A DNA stretch of 64,000 nt from Stenotrophomonas sp. UBA7346 (GTDB lineage: Bacteria; Pseudomonadota; Gammaproteobacteria; Xanthomonadales; Xanthomonadaceae): positions 62,001 to 126,000 of the forward strand of contig DKPB01000029.1 of assembly GCA_002471015.1 (NCBI GenBank), read 5' to 3'. This document shows, in pieces, positions 16,892 to 26,900 of the stretch. The notes below the pieces were generated by a model. It saw only the letters and a program-made list of their open reading frames with translations. It was not told where the DNA came from and did no database searches. Position numbers and translations under genes: made by a program. The number at the start of each line of letters is the position of its first letter. Positions within the stretch are counted from its first letter, which is position 1.

Positions 16892-17227
16892 CTCCCTCCC
16901 TTGCGCACAGCGCAGGGGAGGGCTGGGGAGGGGTGCTTTTGGTGGCCAATCCTGAAGGCCCGCAGGCCCACTCCCCCGGCAAAACAAAGCCCTCGAATCG
17001 AGGGCTTTGTTGATTCTGGTTGCTGGTCTCTTTGGAGACACAGCGAAAAGCACCCCTCCCCAGCCCTCCCCTTTGCCTTCGGCAAAAGGGAGGGGGCCAA
17101 GCTTTGCCCCTCCCCTTTGGCGTAGCCAAGGGGGAGGTTGGGAGGGGGTGGTTTTGCCTTGGGCTTTTGTGGTTCAGCCAAGAGCTCCCTCCACAGCCCT
17201 CCCTTCGCTACGCGAAAGGAAGGAAGC
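16892..17227. repeat. Cluster of four CCCTCCC..GGGAGGG palindromes around a terminator
   Basis: Copies lie at about 16892-16937, 17050-17096, 17107-17150 and 17184-17227, with different cores (TTGCGCACAGCGCA, TTTGCCTTCGGCAAAA, TTTGGCGTAGCCAAG, TTCGCTACGCGAA). The outer arms are constant while the inner arms covary, so the hairpin rather than the core sequence is conserved. The 349-base gap between the lipoprotein and usp genes otherwise contains only the terminator at 16984. Confidence 0.8.
16984..17010. terminator. Perfect inverted repeat, bidirectional terminator between convergent genes
   Basis: ACAAAGCCCTCGA and TCGAGGGCTTTGT form 13-base arms around one base. The outer A/T ends give short U-tracts on either strand. 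It separates the rightward DUF2782 gene from the leftward stress-protein gene. Confidence 0.7.
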
Positions 17228-17233
17228 AAAGCC

Positions 17234-17683
17234 TCAGCGGATCACCAGCACCGGTACCGTGCTGCGGGCCAGCACTTCGGCTGTCTGGCTGCCCAGCAGT
17301 ACCCGGGTGACGCCACGGCGGCCGTGCGAGGTCATCACAACCAGGTCGCTGCCGCAGGCATTGGCGGTGTCGATGATGCCGTCGGCGGCGTAACGGTCCA
17401 GCACGTGGTGGGTCTGGACGTTGGCAACATCGGCCGCATGGGCTGCAGCCAAGGCCGGCTGCAGGATCTTCTGCGCAGCTTCCTCGCGGTCCTTCTTGTA
17501 TTCCGGACTGGCCTCGTAGCCGGCGCTCCAGCCCATGGCGTCGTACATGCCCACCGCCCAAGGCTCGGAAACCGTGACGATGTCGGCATGTGCGCCCAAC
17601 TGGGCAGCCAGTTCCAGCCCCTTGGCCAGGCCCTTGGCGGAAAGCTCGGAACCGTCGGTGGCGATCAGGATGCGCTTGTACAT
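17234..17683 (-). CDS. Universal stress protein (UspA family)
   Basis: The 149-residue single-domain protein begins MYKRILIATDGSELS, the standard USP beta-1 strand and D-G-S motif. It ends with SDLVVMTSHGRRGVTRVLLGSQTAEVLARSTVPVLVIR, which contains the G-x2-G-x9-G-S ATP-binding pattern, so it is an ATP-binding-type USP. ATG at 17681-17683 follows a strong AAGGAGAA ribosome binding site; the open frame extends upstream without USP character. A general role in survival under stress is known for the family; the specific role is undetermined. Confidence 0.9.
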   Translation of the reverse strand: MYKRILIATDGSELSAKGLAKGLELAAQLGAHADIVTVSEPWAVGMYDAMGWSAGYEASPEYKKDREEAAQKILQPALAAAHAADVANVQTHHVLDRYAADGIIDTANACGSDLVVMTSHGRRGVTRVLLGSQTAEVLARSTVPVLVIR

Positions 17684-17816
17684 GGCAGTTCTCCTTGGAT
17701 GAAAGGGGGTGGTGACACCATTGCACACCCGATGGTGCCCCCATGCCTTGCGCCAAATCAAACCGGGACCCTCAAACGTTGACCCATACCTCCCAGTGTG
17801 GTCCGCCGTCCCAGCG

Positions 17817-17902
17817 GTAGTGCCGAGCCATGCTCGACAGCCCTTTGCCCGTTAGCTCATGCGCGCGTCATTCCCCGGATGCGCTGCGCTTACCCGGGCT
17901 AC
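17817..17902. repeat. SMAG element followed by a GTAGCCCGGG-family palindrome
   Basis: A slightly degenerate SMAG copy (GTAG then TGCCGAGCCATGCTCGACA) lies at 17817-17839. At 17873-17902 is an inverted copy of a different GTAG palindrome, reading CCCCGGATGCGCTGCGC then TTACCCGGGCTAC. Both sit between the usp gene promoter and the uvrD 3' end. Confidence 0.75.
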
Positions 17903-17925
17903 GTGGTACATGGCTTACCGCTTGA

Positions 17926-20121
17926 TCAGATCACTGTCAGGTTCGCATACGCCATCACCAGCCACTTGCTGCCGGCGTCGGCGAACTCGACCTGCACGCG
18001 AGCATGTTGGCCGTTACCTTCGTAGTCGGTGACCATGCCTTCGCCAAACTTGGGGTGATTCACCAACGCACCCAGCTTGATCGGCGGCGCTTCGATATTG
18101 GCGTGACCGCCCATCACCCGGTTGGCACCCAGCGAGGCCGGACGCGAGACCTGCACCTTGGGACGAACCTCGTTGAGCAGCTCGCGCGGAATCTCGCGCA
18201 GGAAGCGCGACGGTAGGCTGTAATTATCCTGTCCGTGGATGCGGCGCGACTCGGCATAGCCGAGCACCAGCTTCTGCCGCGCGCGGGTAATGCCGACGTA
18301 AGCCAGACGGCGCTCTTCTTCCAGACGCCCGCTTTCTTCCAGCGAACGTGCGCTGGGGAACAGGCCCTCTTCCATGCCGGCCAGGAACACCAGCGGGAAC
18401 TCCAGGCCCTTGGCCGAATGCAGTGTCATCAGCTGCACACCTTCCTCGCCTGCCTGTGCCTGGCCTTCGCCAGCTTCCAGCGAGGCATAGGACAGGAACG
18501 CCACCAGCTCGCTCATGTCCTCGGCACCTTCCTCGATATCGTCTTCGCGGCGCACGAAGCGCGAGGCCACCGAGATCAATTCGTCGAGGTTGTCAGTACG
18601 CGATTCCGAGTCCAGCGCGTTGCGACTTTCCTTGCCCCAATGCTCACGCAGCGCCGAACGCGACAACACGTGATCGATGCGCTCGGACAGATCCATCTCG
18701 CCGGTCTCGGCGGTGATCTGCTGCACCAGGTTGATGAAACCGGCCAGCGCATTCTTCGCGCGCGAGGTCAGGTCCGTACCCTGTGTGGCCAGCATCGCCG
18801 CTTCCCACAATGGCAGCGCCTGCTGGCGCGCAATGCGCCGCACTTCATCCAGGGTACGCTCGCCGATGCCGCGCGTCGGCGTATTGACCGCACGCTCGAA
18901 GGCCGCATCGTCGTTGCGGTTGGTCATCAAGCGCAGGTAGGCCAGCGCGTCCTTGATTTCAGCACGCTCGAAGAAGCGCATGCCGCCATACACGCGGTAT
19001 GGCACCTGCTCGCTGAGCAGCGCTTCTTCGAAGGCACGCGACTGCGCATTGCTGCGGTAGAGCACGGCGACATCGCCGTAGCTGCCACCATCACGCACCC
19101 ACTGCCGCGCACGCTCGACCAGGTAACGCGCCTCGTCCATCTCGTTGTAGGCAGCGAACAGGTCGATCGGATCGCCGTCGCCGCTGTCGGTCCACAACTG
19201 CTTGCCGATGCGGTCCGGGTTGTGCGCGATCACCGCATTGGCGGCGCCAAGGATATTGGCGGTGGAGCGGTAGTTCTGCTCCAGGCGAATGGTCTGCGCG
19301 CCGGGGAAATCCTTGAGGAAGCGCTGCACGTTCTCGACCTTGGCACCGCGCCAACCGTAAATGGCCTGGTCATCGTCACCGACCACGAATACATGCGCGC
19401 TGTCGCCGGCCAGCACGCGCACGAAGGCGTACTGGATGGCATTGGTATCCTGGAACTCGTCCACCAGGATTTCGCGGAAACGTGCGCGGTAATGCGCCAG
19501 CAGCGCCGGGTTGTCGCGCAGCAGTTCATGCGCGCGCAGCAGCAGCTCGGCGAAGTCAACCAGGCCGGCCCGGTCGCAGCGCTCCTGGTAGGCCGCATAG
19601 GCCTGTCGCAGGGTTTCGCCCCACTGGTCATGCGGCTCGGGCTGGATGTGCTGCGGACGGCGGCCTTCGTCCTTCTGCGTATTGATCCACCACATCACCT
19701 GCTTGGGCGGGTACTTGCTGTCGTCCAGCTCAAGCTGCTGCACCACGCGCTTGACCATGCGCAGCTGGTCGTCCGAATCCATCACCTGGAAGGCTTCGGG
19801 CAGCTTGGCATCGGCCCAGTGCAGGCGCAGCAGGCGATGGGCCAGGCCGTGGAAGGTACCGATCCACATGCCGCGGCTGCCCTTGCTCAGCTGCAGGTCG
19901 ATGCGGTGGCGCATTTCGCCAGCCGCCTTGTTGGTGAAGGTGACTGCGAAGATGCCGTGCGCGGGCACGCCACAGACTTCGGTAAGCCAGGCGATGCGAT
20001 GGATAAGCACGCGCGTCTTGCCGGAACCGGCGCCGGCAAGAATCAGGTGGTGACCAAGAGGCGCGGAAACGGCCTCGCGCTGGGCTGCGTTCAGCCCGTC
20101 GAGCAGGTGGGAGACATCCAT
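17926..20121 (-). CDS. uvrD: DNA helicase II UvrD (SF1 helicase)
   Basis: The 731-residue helicase carries Walker A AGAGSGKTRVL near residues 29-39, helicase motifs such as VDEFQDTNAIQY and VVGDDDQAIYGWRGA, and LMTLHSAKGLEFPLVFLAGMEEG near the C-terminal third. The C-terminal tail carries the Tudor-like region (LGALVNHPKFGEGMVTDYEGNGQHARVQVEF) characteristic of UvrD/PcrA. It unwinds DNA 3' to 5' in nucleotide excision and mismatch repair. It starts 156 bases from the divergent gene at 20278. The last codon region encodes a complete ending, so the gene looks intact. Confidence 0.96.
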   Translation of the reverse strand: MDVSHLLDGLNAAQREAVSAPLGHHLILAGAGSGKTRVLIHRIAWLTEVCGVPAHGIFAVTFTNKAAGEMRHRIDLQLSKGSRGMWIGTFHGLAHRLLRLHWADAKLPEAFQVMDSDDQLRMVKRVVQQLELDDSKYPPKQVMWWINTQKDEGRRPQHIQPEPHDQWGETLRQAYAAYQERCDRAGLVDFAELLLRAHELLRDNPALLAHYRARFREILVDEFQDTNAIQYAFVRVLAGDSAHVFVVGDDDQAIYGWRGAKVENVQRFLKDFPGAQTIRLEQNYRSTANILGAANAVIAHNPDRIGKQLWTDSGDGDPIDLFAAYNEMDEARYLVERARQWVRDGGSYGDVAVLYRSNAQSRAFEEALLSEQVPYRVYGGMRFFERAEIKDALAYLRLMTNRNDDAAFERAVNTPTRGIGERTLDEVRRIARQQALPLWEAAMLATQGTDLTSRAKNALAGFINLVQQITAETGEMDLSERIDHVLSRSALREHWGKESRNALDSESRTDNLDELISVASRFVRREDDIEEGAEDMSELVAFLSYASLEAGEGQAQAGEEGVQLMTLHSAKGLEFPLVFLAGMEEGLFPSARSLEESGRLEEERRLAYVGITRARQKLVLGYAESRRIHGQDNYSLPSRFLREIPRELLNEVRPKVQVSRPASLGANRVMGGHANIEAPPIKLGALVNHPKFGEGMVTDYEGNGQHARVQVEFADAGSKWLVMAYANLTVI

Positions 20122-20277
20122 TCGCCCATTTTATAGAAATGCCCCCACTACCACCCACCGACCAGCACTGCATCGCCAGTTGACTTTTTCATATTTTCAT
20201 GAAACGGTTGGGCGGGCTGGGGGGGCGCAAAATCCCTCCCCGCAAACGCCAGTTCCCCGAATGGATTGGAGGAGCAC

Positions 20278-20778
20278 ATGATTAGCAAGCCAAGCTTACT
20301 TTCAGCCGCCACTGTTGCGCTGCTTGCGCTCAGCAACCCGGTCTTTGCAACCGCAGGACAGAGCGCAGATGCCGGAACCATCCCGGTCCTTATAAAAGTA
20401 GACGCCGCGGGCAACGTCACCGAAATATCGCCCTCGGCACAACTTTCCGATGAGCTTTCAGCGTTGCTGCAGACCAACGTGAAAGAAATGGTCGTATCGC
20501 CAGCCACCAACGCCGCCGGACGCCGTATCGAAAGCCAGTTCCTGGCCAATATGCAGCTTGTCACCGAGCCAACAGAACACGGCCAGATCACTGCTCATTT
20601 TTCCAACGTATCCATCAAAGGTCTTCCGAATACTGGTCGCTGGTATTGGGCGAACACCAACAGCACCCAACCAGCGCTATCCATGACCGATTACAAACCT
20701 TCGGAACGGCCTTGGAATCAGCCCTACGAGACACCTCTGATCATGCCCACCCCCTCGCGCGCACCGCCGCACAGCTGA
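20278..20778 (+). CDS. Exported hypothetical protein
   Basis: A 166-residue protein with a signal peptide (MISKPSLLSAATVALLALSN.., cleavage after about VFA, residue 23). The mature part contains VLIKVDAAGNVTEISPSAQLSDELSALL, reminiscent of secreted proteins that carry a TonB-C-like or stress-response segment; no assignment can be made. ATG at 20278 is supported by TTGGAGGAG just upstream. Base composition is lower in GC than its neighbours. The C-terminal part is proline-rich (PYETPLIMPTPSRAPPHS). A strong bidirectional terminator follows. Confidence 0.65.
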   Translation: MISKPSLLSAATVALLALSNPVFATAGQSADAGTIPVLIKVDAAGNVTEISPSAQLSDELSALLQTNVKEMVVSPATNAAGRRIESQFLANMQLVTEPTEHGQITAHFSNVSIKGLPNTGRWYWANTNSTQPALSMTDYKPSERPWNQPYETPLIMPTPSRAPPHS

Positions 20779-20828
20779 AGCAGACATCAGATCCACATCG
20801 CCACCATCAACAAGCCCGTGGCTTGGAT

Positions 20829-20857
20829 AAAAAAGAACGCCAAAGGCGTTCTTTTTT
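20829..20857. terminator. Bidirectional rho-independent terminator
   Basis: AAAAGAACGCC and GGCGTTCTTTT arms flank an AAA loop, with A-tract and T-tract on both sides. It serves the exported-protein gene on the + strand and the FAD protein gene on the − strand, which converge here. Confidence 0.88.
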
Positions 20858-20898
20858 AGTAAAGATTGCCTCAACCCTTGCAAGAGGAACAGGAAAAG

Positions 20899-22275
20899 TC
20901 AGCGGCACGGAGCCTGCAGCGCCGCCGCCTGCCTACGCAGATCAGGAATCGCCAGGCTTTCCCACAGGCTGCCGATACGCAGGCTGCCAATCACCTGTAC
21001 GCGCGGTTCGACCACACCCTCGGCATCGACCAGGCTGCCATCCGGTGCTGTATCCACGCCGATGCCATGCGGTCCTGCCCGCCCCACGCCACTGCCCAGC
21101 AATTGCTGCAGCAGCGGGTTGCGCATGGCCTGCGCACGCATCTCCACGCCGGTGGCGTTGATCACGCATTGCACTTCCAGCTGCAGCGGCCTGCGCCAGC
21201 GGTCCACCCCAGCCAGGCGCACGCACGCACCTTCGGCCACGGCGGTCTCCAGGCGGCCGCGATGCAGCTGCAGGCGGCCCTGCCGCTGCACTTCCAGCAG
21301 CTGCGCATGCAGCGGGGCGGCGATGCGGTGCCGATGTACGTCCCAGTAGCGCACCACATGGCGCAGGAAGCGCCGTTGGTCGTCGGCCGACAGGCTTTGC
21401 CACAGGGCCTGGCCCAGCGGCCGGATGCGCTCCATTACACTCTGCCAAGGAATGCCCCGCACGGCCGCGTCGGCGGCATGCTGGCGCAGGGCATGCAGGC
21501 GCTGGCGCAGGTTCATCACCAGCAGCGGCGCGGGGTCGTAGTCGGCCGGTGCGCCCTTGGCATGCGGCAGCGGCAGCAACGCATGCCGCGACATCACGTG
21601 GATGCGCCCACGGTGGCCGTTGGCCTGCAGCGTGGCCACCGCATCAGCCATGCTCAGGCCGGAGCCGATGATCGCCACGTCGGCTGCAACGGGAATATCC
21701 GCCAGCGCAGCGTAATCCCAGGCCTCGATGCGCTTGGCTTCGGGCAGGCTGCTGGCACCACGCGCCGGCAAGGGCCGTAGCGCATTGCCGACCGCAAGAA
21801 TCACCTTGCCAGCCTGCACGTCGCGCCCCGAATCCAGCCGCAGCCGCACCGCATCCACTTCCGGCTGCAAGGCCTGCACGCGCGCGGCAATGATTTCCAG
21901 CTGTGCCGGACTGGTATCCACGGCTTGCTGCAGACGCTCGCGCAGGTAATTGGCGTAGTGGCCGCGCGAGACAAACTGCGCCGCCAGGGTTTCCCGCGGG
22001 ACACCTGCGAAGGCCGGCACAGTGTTCAGGTAATCGAGGAAATCCTCGGGTTGTTCAGGAAAGCCGCTCATCTTCGCGGCGGGCACGTTCAGCACATGCT
22101 CCTCGCGCGGGGTGGCGTAGGCCACGCCACGGCCCAGCGGCAACGACGGCTCGATCATCAACAAGCGCAGCGGCCGCCGTGCGCCGCGCAGGATGCCGAT
22201 GGCGGCCAACACACCAGCGGCACCGCCGCCGACGATGGCTACTTCACACACAGTGGGCGTATCGATTGCACTCAT
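20899..22275 (-). CDS. FAD/NAD(P)-binding protein (pfam13454-type)
   Basis: The 458-residue protein begins with an FAD dinucleotide-binding fold, VAIVGGGAAGVLAAIGIL, then SLPLGRGVAYATPREEHVLNVPAAKMSGF, a region diagnostic of the FAD-NAD(P) hydroxyacylglutathione-type family. A second nucleotide-binding motif, VAIIGSGLSMADAVATL, lies near residue 170. The combination suggests a flavin-dependent oxidoreductase or monooxygenase; the substrate is unknown. ATG at 22273-22275 places the GxGxxG at the usual distance from the N-terminus. It is monocistronic and converges with the exported-protein gene. Confidence 0.78.
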   Translation of the reverse strand: MSAIDTPTVCEVAIVGGGAAGVLAAIGILRGARRPLRLLMIEPSLPLGRGVAYATPREEHVLNVPAAKMSGFPEQPEDFLDYLNTVPAFAGVPRETLAAQFVSRGHYANYLRERLQQAVDTSPAQLEIIAARVQALQPEVDAVRLRLDSGRDVQAGKVILAVGNALRPLPARGASSLPEAKRIEAWDYAALADIPVAADVAIIGSGLSMADAVATLQANGHRGRIHVMSRHALLPLPHAKGAPADYDPAPLLVMNLRQRLHALRQHAADAAVRGIPWQSVMERIRPLGQALWQSLSADDQRRFLRHVVRYWDVHRHRIAAPLHAQLLEVQRQGRLQLHRGRLETAVAEGACVRLAGVDRWRRPLQLEVQCVINATGVEMRAQAMRNPLLQQLLGSGVGRAGPHGIGVDTAPDGSLVDAEGVVEPRVQVIGSLRIGSLWESLAIPDLRRQAAALQAPCR

Positions 22276-22369
22276 CTGTCCGATTGTAGGCGATGACTTG
22301 TACCCCACTGATGCTGCCGCTGCATGTGTTCATGCAGGCAGGTCGGGAACTTTTTCACGGCACTGAAAC

Positions 22370-22402
22370 ACAAAACCCGCCTTGCGGCGGGTTCTGTGTG
22401 GA
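22370..22402 (-). terminator. Terminator of the rpmB-rpmG operon
   Basis: Leftward reading gives an AACCCGCC/GGCGGGTT stem with a GCAA loop followed by TTGTGTTT, 27 bases after the rpmG stop codon. Confidence 0.85.
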
Positions 22403-22428
22403 ACAGCAGTTCAAACAATCCGGAGGGA

Positions 22429-22593
22429 TTACTTGATCTTGCCTTCCTTGTACATCACGTGCTTGCGAACAACCGGATCGTACTTCAGGAATTCCATCTT
22501 CCCCGGGGTGTTCTTCTTGTTCTTGTCGGTCGTATAGAAGTGGCCAGTGCCGGCCGAGGAAATCATACGGACCTTATCGCGCTTACCTGCCAT
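22429..22593 (-). CDS. rpmG: 50S ribosomal protein L33
   Basis: A 54-residue protein starting MAGKRDKVRMISSAGTGHFY and ending KHVMYKEGKIK, clearly L33. The TTDKNKKNTPGKMEFLKYDP core is typical, and the zinc-binding cysteine pairs of C+ L33 are absent, so this is the C− (zinc-free) form. L33 binds 23S rRNA near the E site of the large subunit. It follows rpmB by 13 bases in the same leftward operon; GAGGAGTAA upstream provides a good ribosome binding site. Confidence 0.97.
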   Translation of the reverse strand: MAGKRDKVRMISSAGTGHFYTTDKNKKNTPGKMEFLKYDPVVRKHVMYKEGKIK

Positions 22594-22606
22594 GATCGTT
22601 TACTCC

Positions 22607-22843
22607 TCAGACCTTTTCGCCGCGGGCACGCAGCTCAGCCAGAACGGAATCGATGCCGTTCTTGTCGATGGTGCGCAGTGCATGCGCGGAAACACGAAGC
22701 TTGACCCAGCGGTTTTCGCTGGCGACCCAGAAACGGCGCTCGTGCAGGTTCGGCTGGAAACGACGACGGGTCTTGTTGTTGGCGTGCGAGACGTTGTTAC
22801 CCGTCTGCACTCGCTTGCCGGAAACTTGGCATACGCGGGACAT
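22607..22843 (-). CDS. rpmB: 50S ribosomal protein L28
   Basis: A 78-residue protein with the L28 start MSRVCQVSGKRVQTGNNVSH and the NLHERRFWVASENRWVKLRVS core. It is a basic large-subunit protein bound to 23S rRNA. It is the first gene of the rpmB-rpmG pair, an order conserved in gammaproteobacteria. The 224 bases upstream hold the operon promoter and no other gene. Confidence 0.97.
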   Translation of the reverse strand: MSRVCQVSGKRVQTGNNVSHANNKTRRRFQPNLHERRFWVASENRWVKLRVSAHALRTIDKNGIDSVLAELRARGEKV

Positions 22844-23067
22844 TGCGCACCTCGGTAATGTTGATGACTTCCTTAGCCAGGAAGACGGCGGCCCCGGCGG
22901 TTACCCGCCACGCGTCATGGGAATCAAAGGGTTACGCCGACAAGGATGGCCAGATGACGTGTTCCCGGCCACCGATCCGGAGAATTCCGGACACAGCGAG
23001 CCGCGTATTATGCCCAGACCAGGGCCTGCTTGCAAATCAGTGGTTTGGCGTCTGCCATTGGGGCCAT

Positions 23068-23685
23068 TCAGGCAGCCCCCAATTCCCGCCACGCCGCCCG
23101 GGCCACCTTCCAGGCCGAGCGCAGGAACAGCAGCAGCAAGGCCACGGCAATCAGCAGGTCTGGCCAGCCGGCGCCGAAGGCCCAGACAGCCAGCGCAGCC
23201 AGGATCACCGCCGAACCCTCGTACACGTCATTCAGTGAGCAGGCCCAAGCCGAGGCCAGGTTGATGTCGCCCTGCCGGTACGGCCACAGCAGGCGCAAGC
23301 AGTACAGGTTGGCAGCCAGATTGAGCAAGGCCGCGATGCCCATGCTCTCGAACAGCGGCAGGTGGGGATGGGCAAGCTTCCAGCCTATGCCCACCGCCAC
23401 TGCGATTGCCGCGCACAGGATGAAGACCGCCTTGAGCATGGCCACCCGCGCCTTGGCGGCGACGCTGGCACCGACCACCGCCAGACTGAGTGCGTAGGTG
23501 AGTGCGTCGCCGAGGTTATCCAGGCTGCCGGACAGCAGCGAGGCCGAGCCGCTGTGCCAGGCGGCGGCCATCATCATCACGAAAGTGATCAGGTTGATCG
23601 CCAGCACCTGGTAGAGCACGCGGCGCTGCTGCGCCTGCATGCGCTCGACTTCCAGGGTTTTGCCGCAGCCGCAGCAGTCGCTCAT
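23068..23685 (-). CDS. CDF-like cation transporter with a cysteine-rich N-terminus
   Basis: The 205-residue protein has an N-terminal CCGCGK motif (C4, C5, C7) and about six transmembrane helices. The segment GSASLLSGSLDNLGDALTYALSL resembles the second helix of cation diffusion facilitators, where an aspartate pair helps bind metal. It lacks the large cytoplasmic C-terminal domain of typical CDF proteins. It lies downstream of the czcCBA genes on the same strand, 248 bases away, so a role in zinc/cobalt/cadmium handling is likely. It could also be a sensor or accessory protein. Confidence 0.78.
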   Translation of the reverse strand: MSDCCGCGKTLEVERMQAQQRRVLYQVLAINLITFVMMMAAAWHSGSASLLSGSLDNLGDALTYALSLAVVGASVAAKARVAMLKAVFILCAAIAVAVGIGWKLAHPHLPLFESMGIAALLNLAANLYCLRLLWPYRQGDINLASAWACSLNDVYEGSAVILAALAVWAFGAGWPDLLIAVALLLLFLRSAWKVARAAWRELGAA

Positions 23686-23762
23686 TGGGGTTCCGCAGGA
23701 ATGTTTTGTTGGATTATCGCGCTGATGCGCCAGGGCAGGTAGAAATCAGCGAGCCGCCAGCG

Positions 23763-23850
23763 GTAATGCCGAGCCATGCTCGGCAGGGGCCTTGCCAGCG
23801 AAAAGCTTGCCCTCACCCCAACCCCTCTCCCGTGAACGGGAGAGGGGCTT
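23763..23850. repeat. Variant SMAG element and a CTCTCCCG..CGGGAGAG palindrome
   Basis: GTAATGCCGAGCCATGCTCG (23763-23784 region) is a SMAG copy whose GTAG has changed to GTAA. It is followed at about 23812-23850 by CCCCAACCCCTCTCCCGT and ACGGGAGAGGGG arms. A purine-rich low-complexity run with AAAGCC and AAGCAAAA iterations continues to about 23925, immediately beyond the czcA stop. Confidence 0.7.
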
Positions 23851-23932
23851 TAAGCGAAGCAGAAGCTTCAAGCCAAAGCCAAAGCCAAGGCAAAAGCAAA
23901 AACCAAAGCGAAAAACTCAAGCCAAGCAGACG

Positions 23933-26900
23933 CTACTTTCCGTTCCGATGCAGCCAGCGGTACAGCACCGGCAACACCAGCAACGTCAGCAGCGTGGAAG
24001 AGACGATGCCGCCGATCACCACCGTTGCCAATGGCCGCTGCACTTCCGAACCGGCACCCACATTGAACGCCATCGGTACGAAGCCCAGCGATGCGACCAG
24101 CGCGGTCATCAGCACCGGGCGCAAACGGCCCAGTGCGCCCTCGCGCACCGCCACATCCAGGCTGCGGCCCTGCTCGCGCAGGTGGCGGATGAAGCTGATC
24201 ATCACCAGACCGTTGAGCACGGCTACACCGGACAGCGCGATGAAGCCGACGCCGGCCGAGATCGACAAGGGTATGCCGCGCAACGCCAAGGCCAACACGC
24301 CACCGGTCAAGGCCAGTGGCACGCCACTGAACACGATGCTGGCATCACGCGCCGAACCGAAGGCCCAGAACAACAAGGCGAAGATCAGCAGCAAGGTCAC
24401 CGGCACCACCACCGCCAGACGCTGGCTGGCCGAAATCAGCTGCTCGAAGCTGCCGCCGTATTCCACCCAGTAACCAGCCGGCACCTTCACCTGCGTATCG
24501 ATGGCCTGCTGCAACTCGCTGACGAAGCCACCCAGATCCCGGTCGCGCACATTGGCGGTGATCACGATGCGGCGCTTGCCGTTGTCGCGGTTGATCTGGT
24601 TTGGGCCCTCGCTGCTTTCGATACTTGCCAATTCACGCAGCGGAACCGTGCGCGCATCACCGCTGCGCCAACCACCCGCACGACTGGATTCATCCGCACT
24701 GTCCTGTGCCAGCGCCGGCTCCAGCGACACCGGCAGATCGGCCAGTGCTGCCGGGTCCTGGCGGATGCTTTCCGGCAGGCGTACGACGATATCGAAGCGA
24801 CGGTCACCTTCGAACAACTGCCCGGCCACGCGCCCGCCAACCGCAGTAGAAACCGTGGACTGCAGTTGCCCCGGGTTGAGCCCATAGCCAGCCAAGGCCG
24901 CACGATTGGGCGTAACCGTCAGCAACGGCAGGCCACTGGTTTCCTCAAGCCGCACATCGGCCGCAGCCGGCACCTTGTTGGCGACCGCAGCGATGCGCTG
25001 GCCGACCTGCGCCAGCGTCTCCATGTCGTCGCCGAACAGCATCACCGCCACATCGGCACGCACGCCCGAGATCAACTCGTTCATGCGCATCTGGATCGGC
25101 TGGGTGAACTCGTAGTTGTTGCCCGGCAGCTCCTCCACCGCTGCCTCCAGCTCGGCCAACAGCTGCGCACGCGGTTTGCGCGGATCCGGCCACTGCTTGC
25201 GCGGCTTCATCATGATGAAGGTATCCGCGACCGAGGGCGGCATCGGGTCGGAAGCGACCTCCGGCGTGCCGATCTTGGAGAACACCTTGTCCACTTCCGG
25301 CAACTGCTGCAAGCGCGCTTCCACCTGCTTCTGCATGTTCACCGACTGGGTGAGGCTGGTGCCGGGAATGCGCATGGCGTGCATGGCGACATCGCCTTCG
25401 TCGAGGTTTGGCACGAACTCGCTGCCCAGCCGCGTTGCCAATACACCGCAGCCAATCACCAACAGCAGAGCAGCGGCAACCACTAGGCGGCCGCGCCGCA
25501 TCACCCACCCGAGCAACGGCTCATAGCGTGCACGCAGCCAGGCCATCAGGCGGTTCTCCTTCTCCTCGACACGGCCGCCGAGGAACATGGCAATCGCCGC
25601 GGGAACAAAGGTCAGCGACAACAGCATCGCGCCGCTCAGCGCCAGCACCACGGTGATCGCCATCGGGTGGAACATTTTTCCTTCCACGCCGGTCAGCGCG
25701 AAGATCGGCAGATAGACCGCGGTGATGATGCCCAGGCCGAACAGGCTGGGGCGGATCACTTCGGCGGTGGCGCTGGCGGTTTCCGCAAAGCGTTCCTCAC
25801 GGGTCATCGCCCGGCCCAGCGCGTGGGTGCGCTCGCCGAAACGACGCAGGCAGTTCTCGATGATGATCACCGCGCCATCGACAATCAGGCCGAAGTCCAA
25901 CGCACCAAGACTCATCAGGTTGGCGGAGACCCCGCCACGTGCCATGCCGGTCAGGGTGAACAGCATTGCCAACGGAATCACCGCGGCGGTAATCAGTGCC
26001 GCACGGAAGTTGCCCAGCAACAGGAACAACACCACGATCACCAGCAGCGCGCCTTCCAGCAAATTCTTGGCGACGGTCTGGATGGTGCGGTCGACCAGCG
26101 CGGTGCGGTCATAACTGGCGGTGACGGTGACGCCTTCGGGCAGGCTGCGCTGCGCCTGTTCCAGCTTGGCCGCTGCCGCCTGTGCCACCTCGCGGCTGTT
26201 GGCACCGACCAGCATCACCACCGTGCCCATCACCACTTCATGGCCGTTCTGGGTAGCGGCACCGCTGCGCAGCTCCGGCCCTTCAGCCACGTCGGCCACG
26301 TCATGCACGTGGATGGGCACACCTTCGCGGCGGGCCAGCACGATGTTGCCGATTTCCTCCAACCCGGCCACCTGCCCGGGTACGCGCACCAGGAACTGTT
26401 GGCCGTTACGCTCGATGTAACCGGCACCGATGTTCTGGTTGTTGCCTTCCACGGCTTCGGCAACATCATCCAGGGTGAAGCCCAGCGCACGCAGCTTGGC
26501 CGGGTCCGGGGTGATGTGTATCTGCCGTTGGTAGCCGCCGATCGTATTGACCTCGGTGACGCCGGGCACGTTGCGCAGCTGCGGCCGCACCACCCAGTCC
26601 TGCAGGGTGCGCAGGTCGGTGGCAGTGTAGGGCGAACCATCGGGCTTGCGCGCCTTGGGATCGGCGTCGATGGTGTACATGAAGATCTCGCCCAGGCCGG
26701 TGGCAATCGGCCCCAGCTGCGGGTCCAAGCCTTCAGGCAACTGCGACTTCACCTGCTGCAGGCGTTCGGCCACCTGTTGGCGGGCGAAGTACAGGTCGGT
26801 GCCGTCCTTGAATACCACCGTCACCTGCGACAGGCCGTAGCGCGACAGCGAGCGCACCTGTTCAAGCTTCGGCAGACCCGCCATCACCGTTTCCACTGGA

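Noticed and set aside
18235..20136. A 633-codon open frame antisense to uvrD
   Set aside because: Same reason: high-GC antisense artefact with no recognisable domain, opposite a clear helicase gene.
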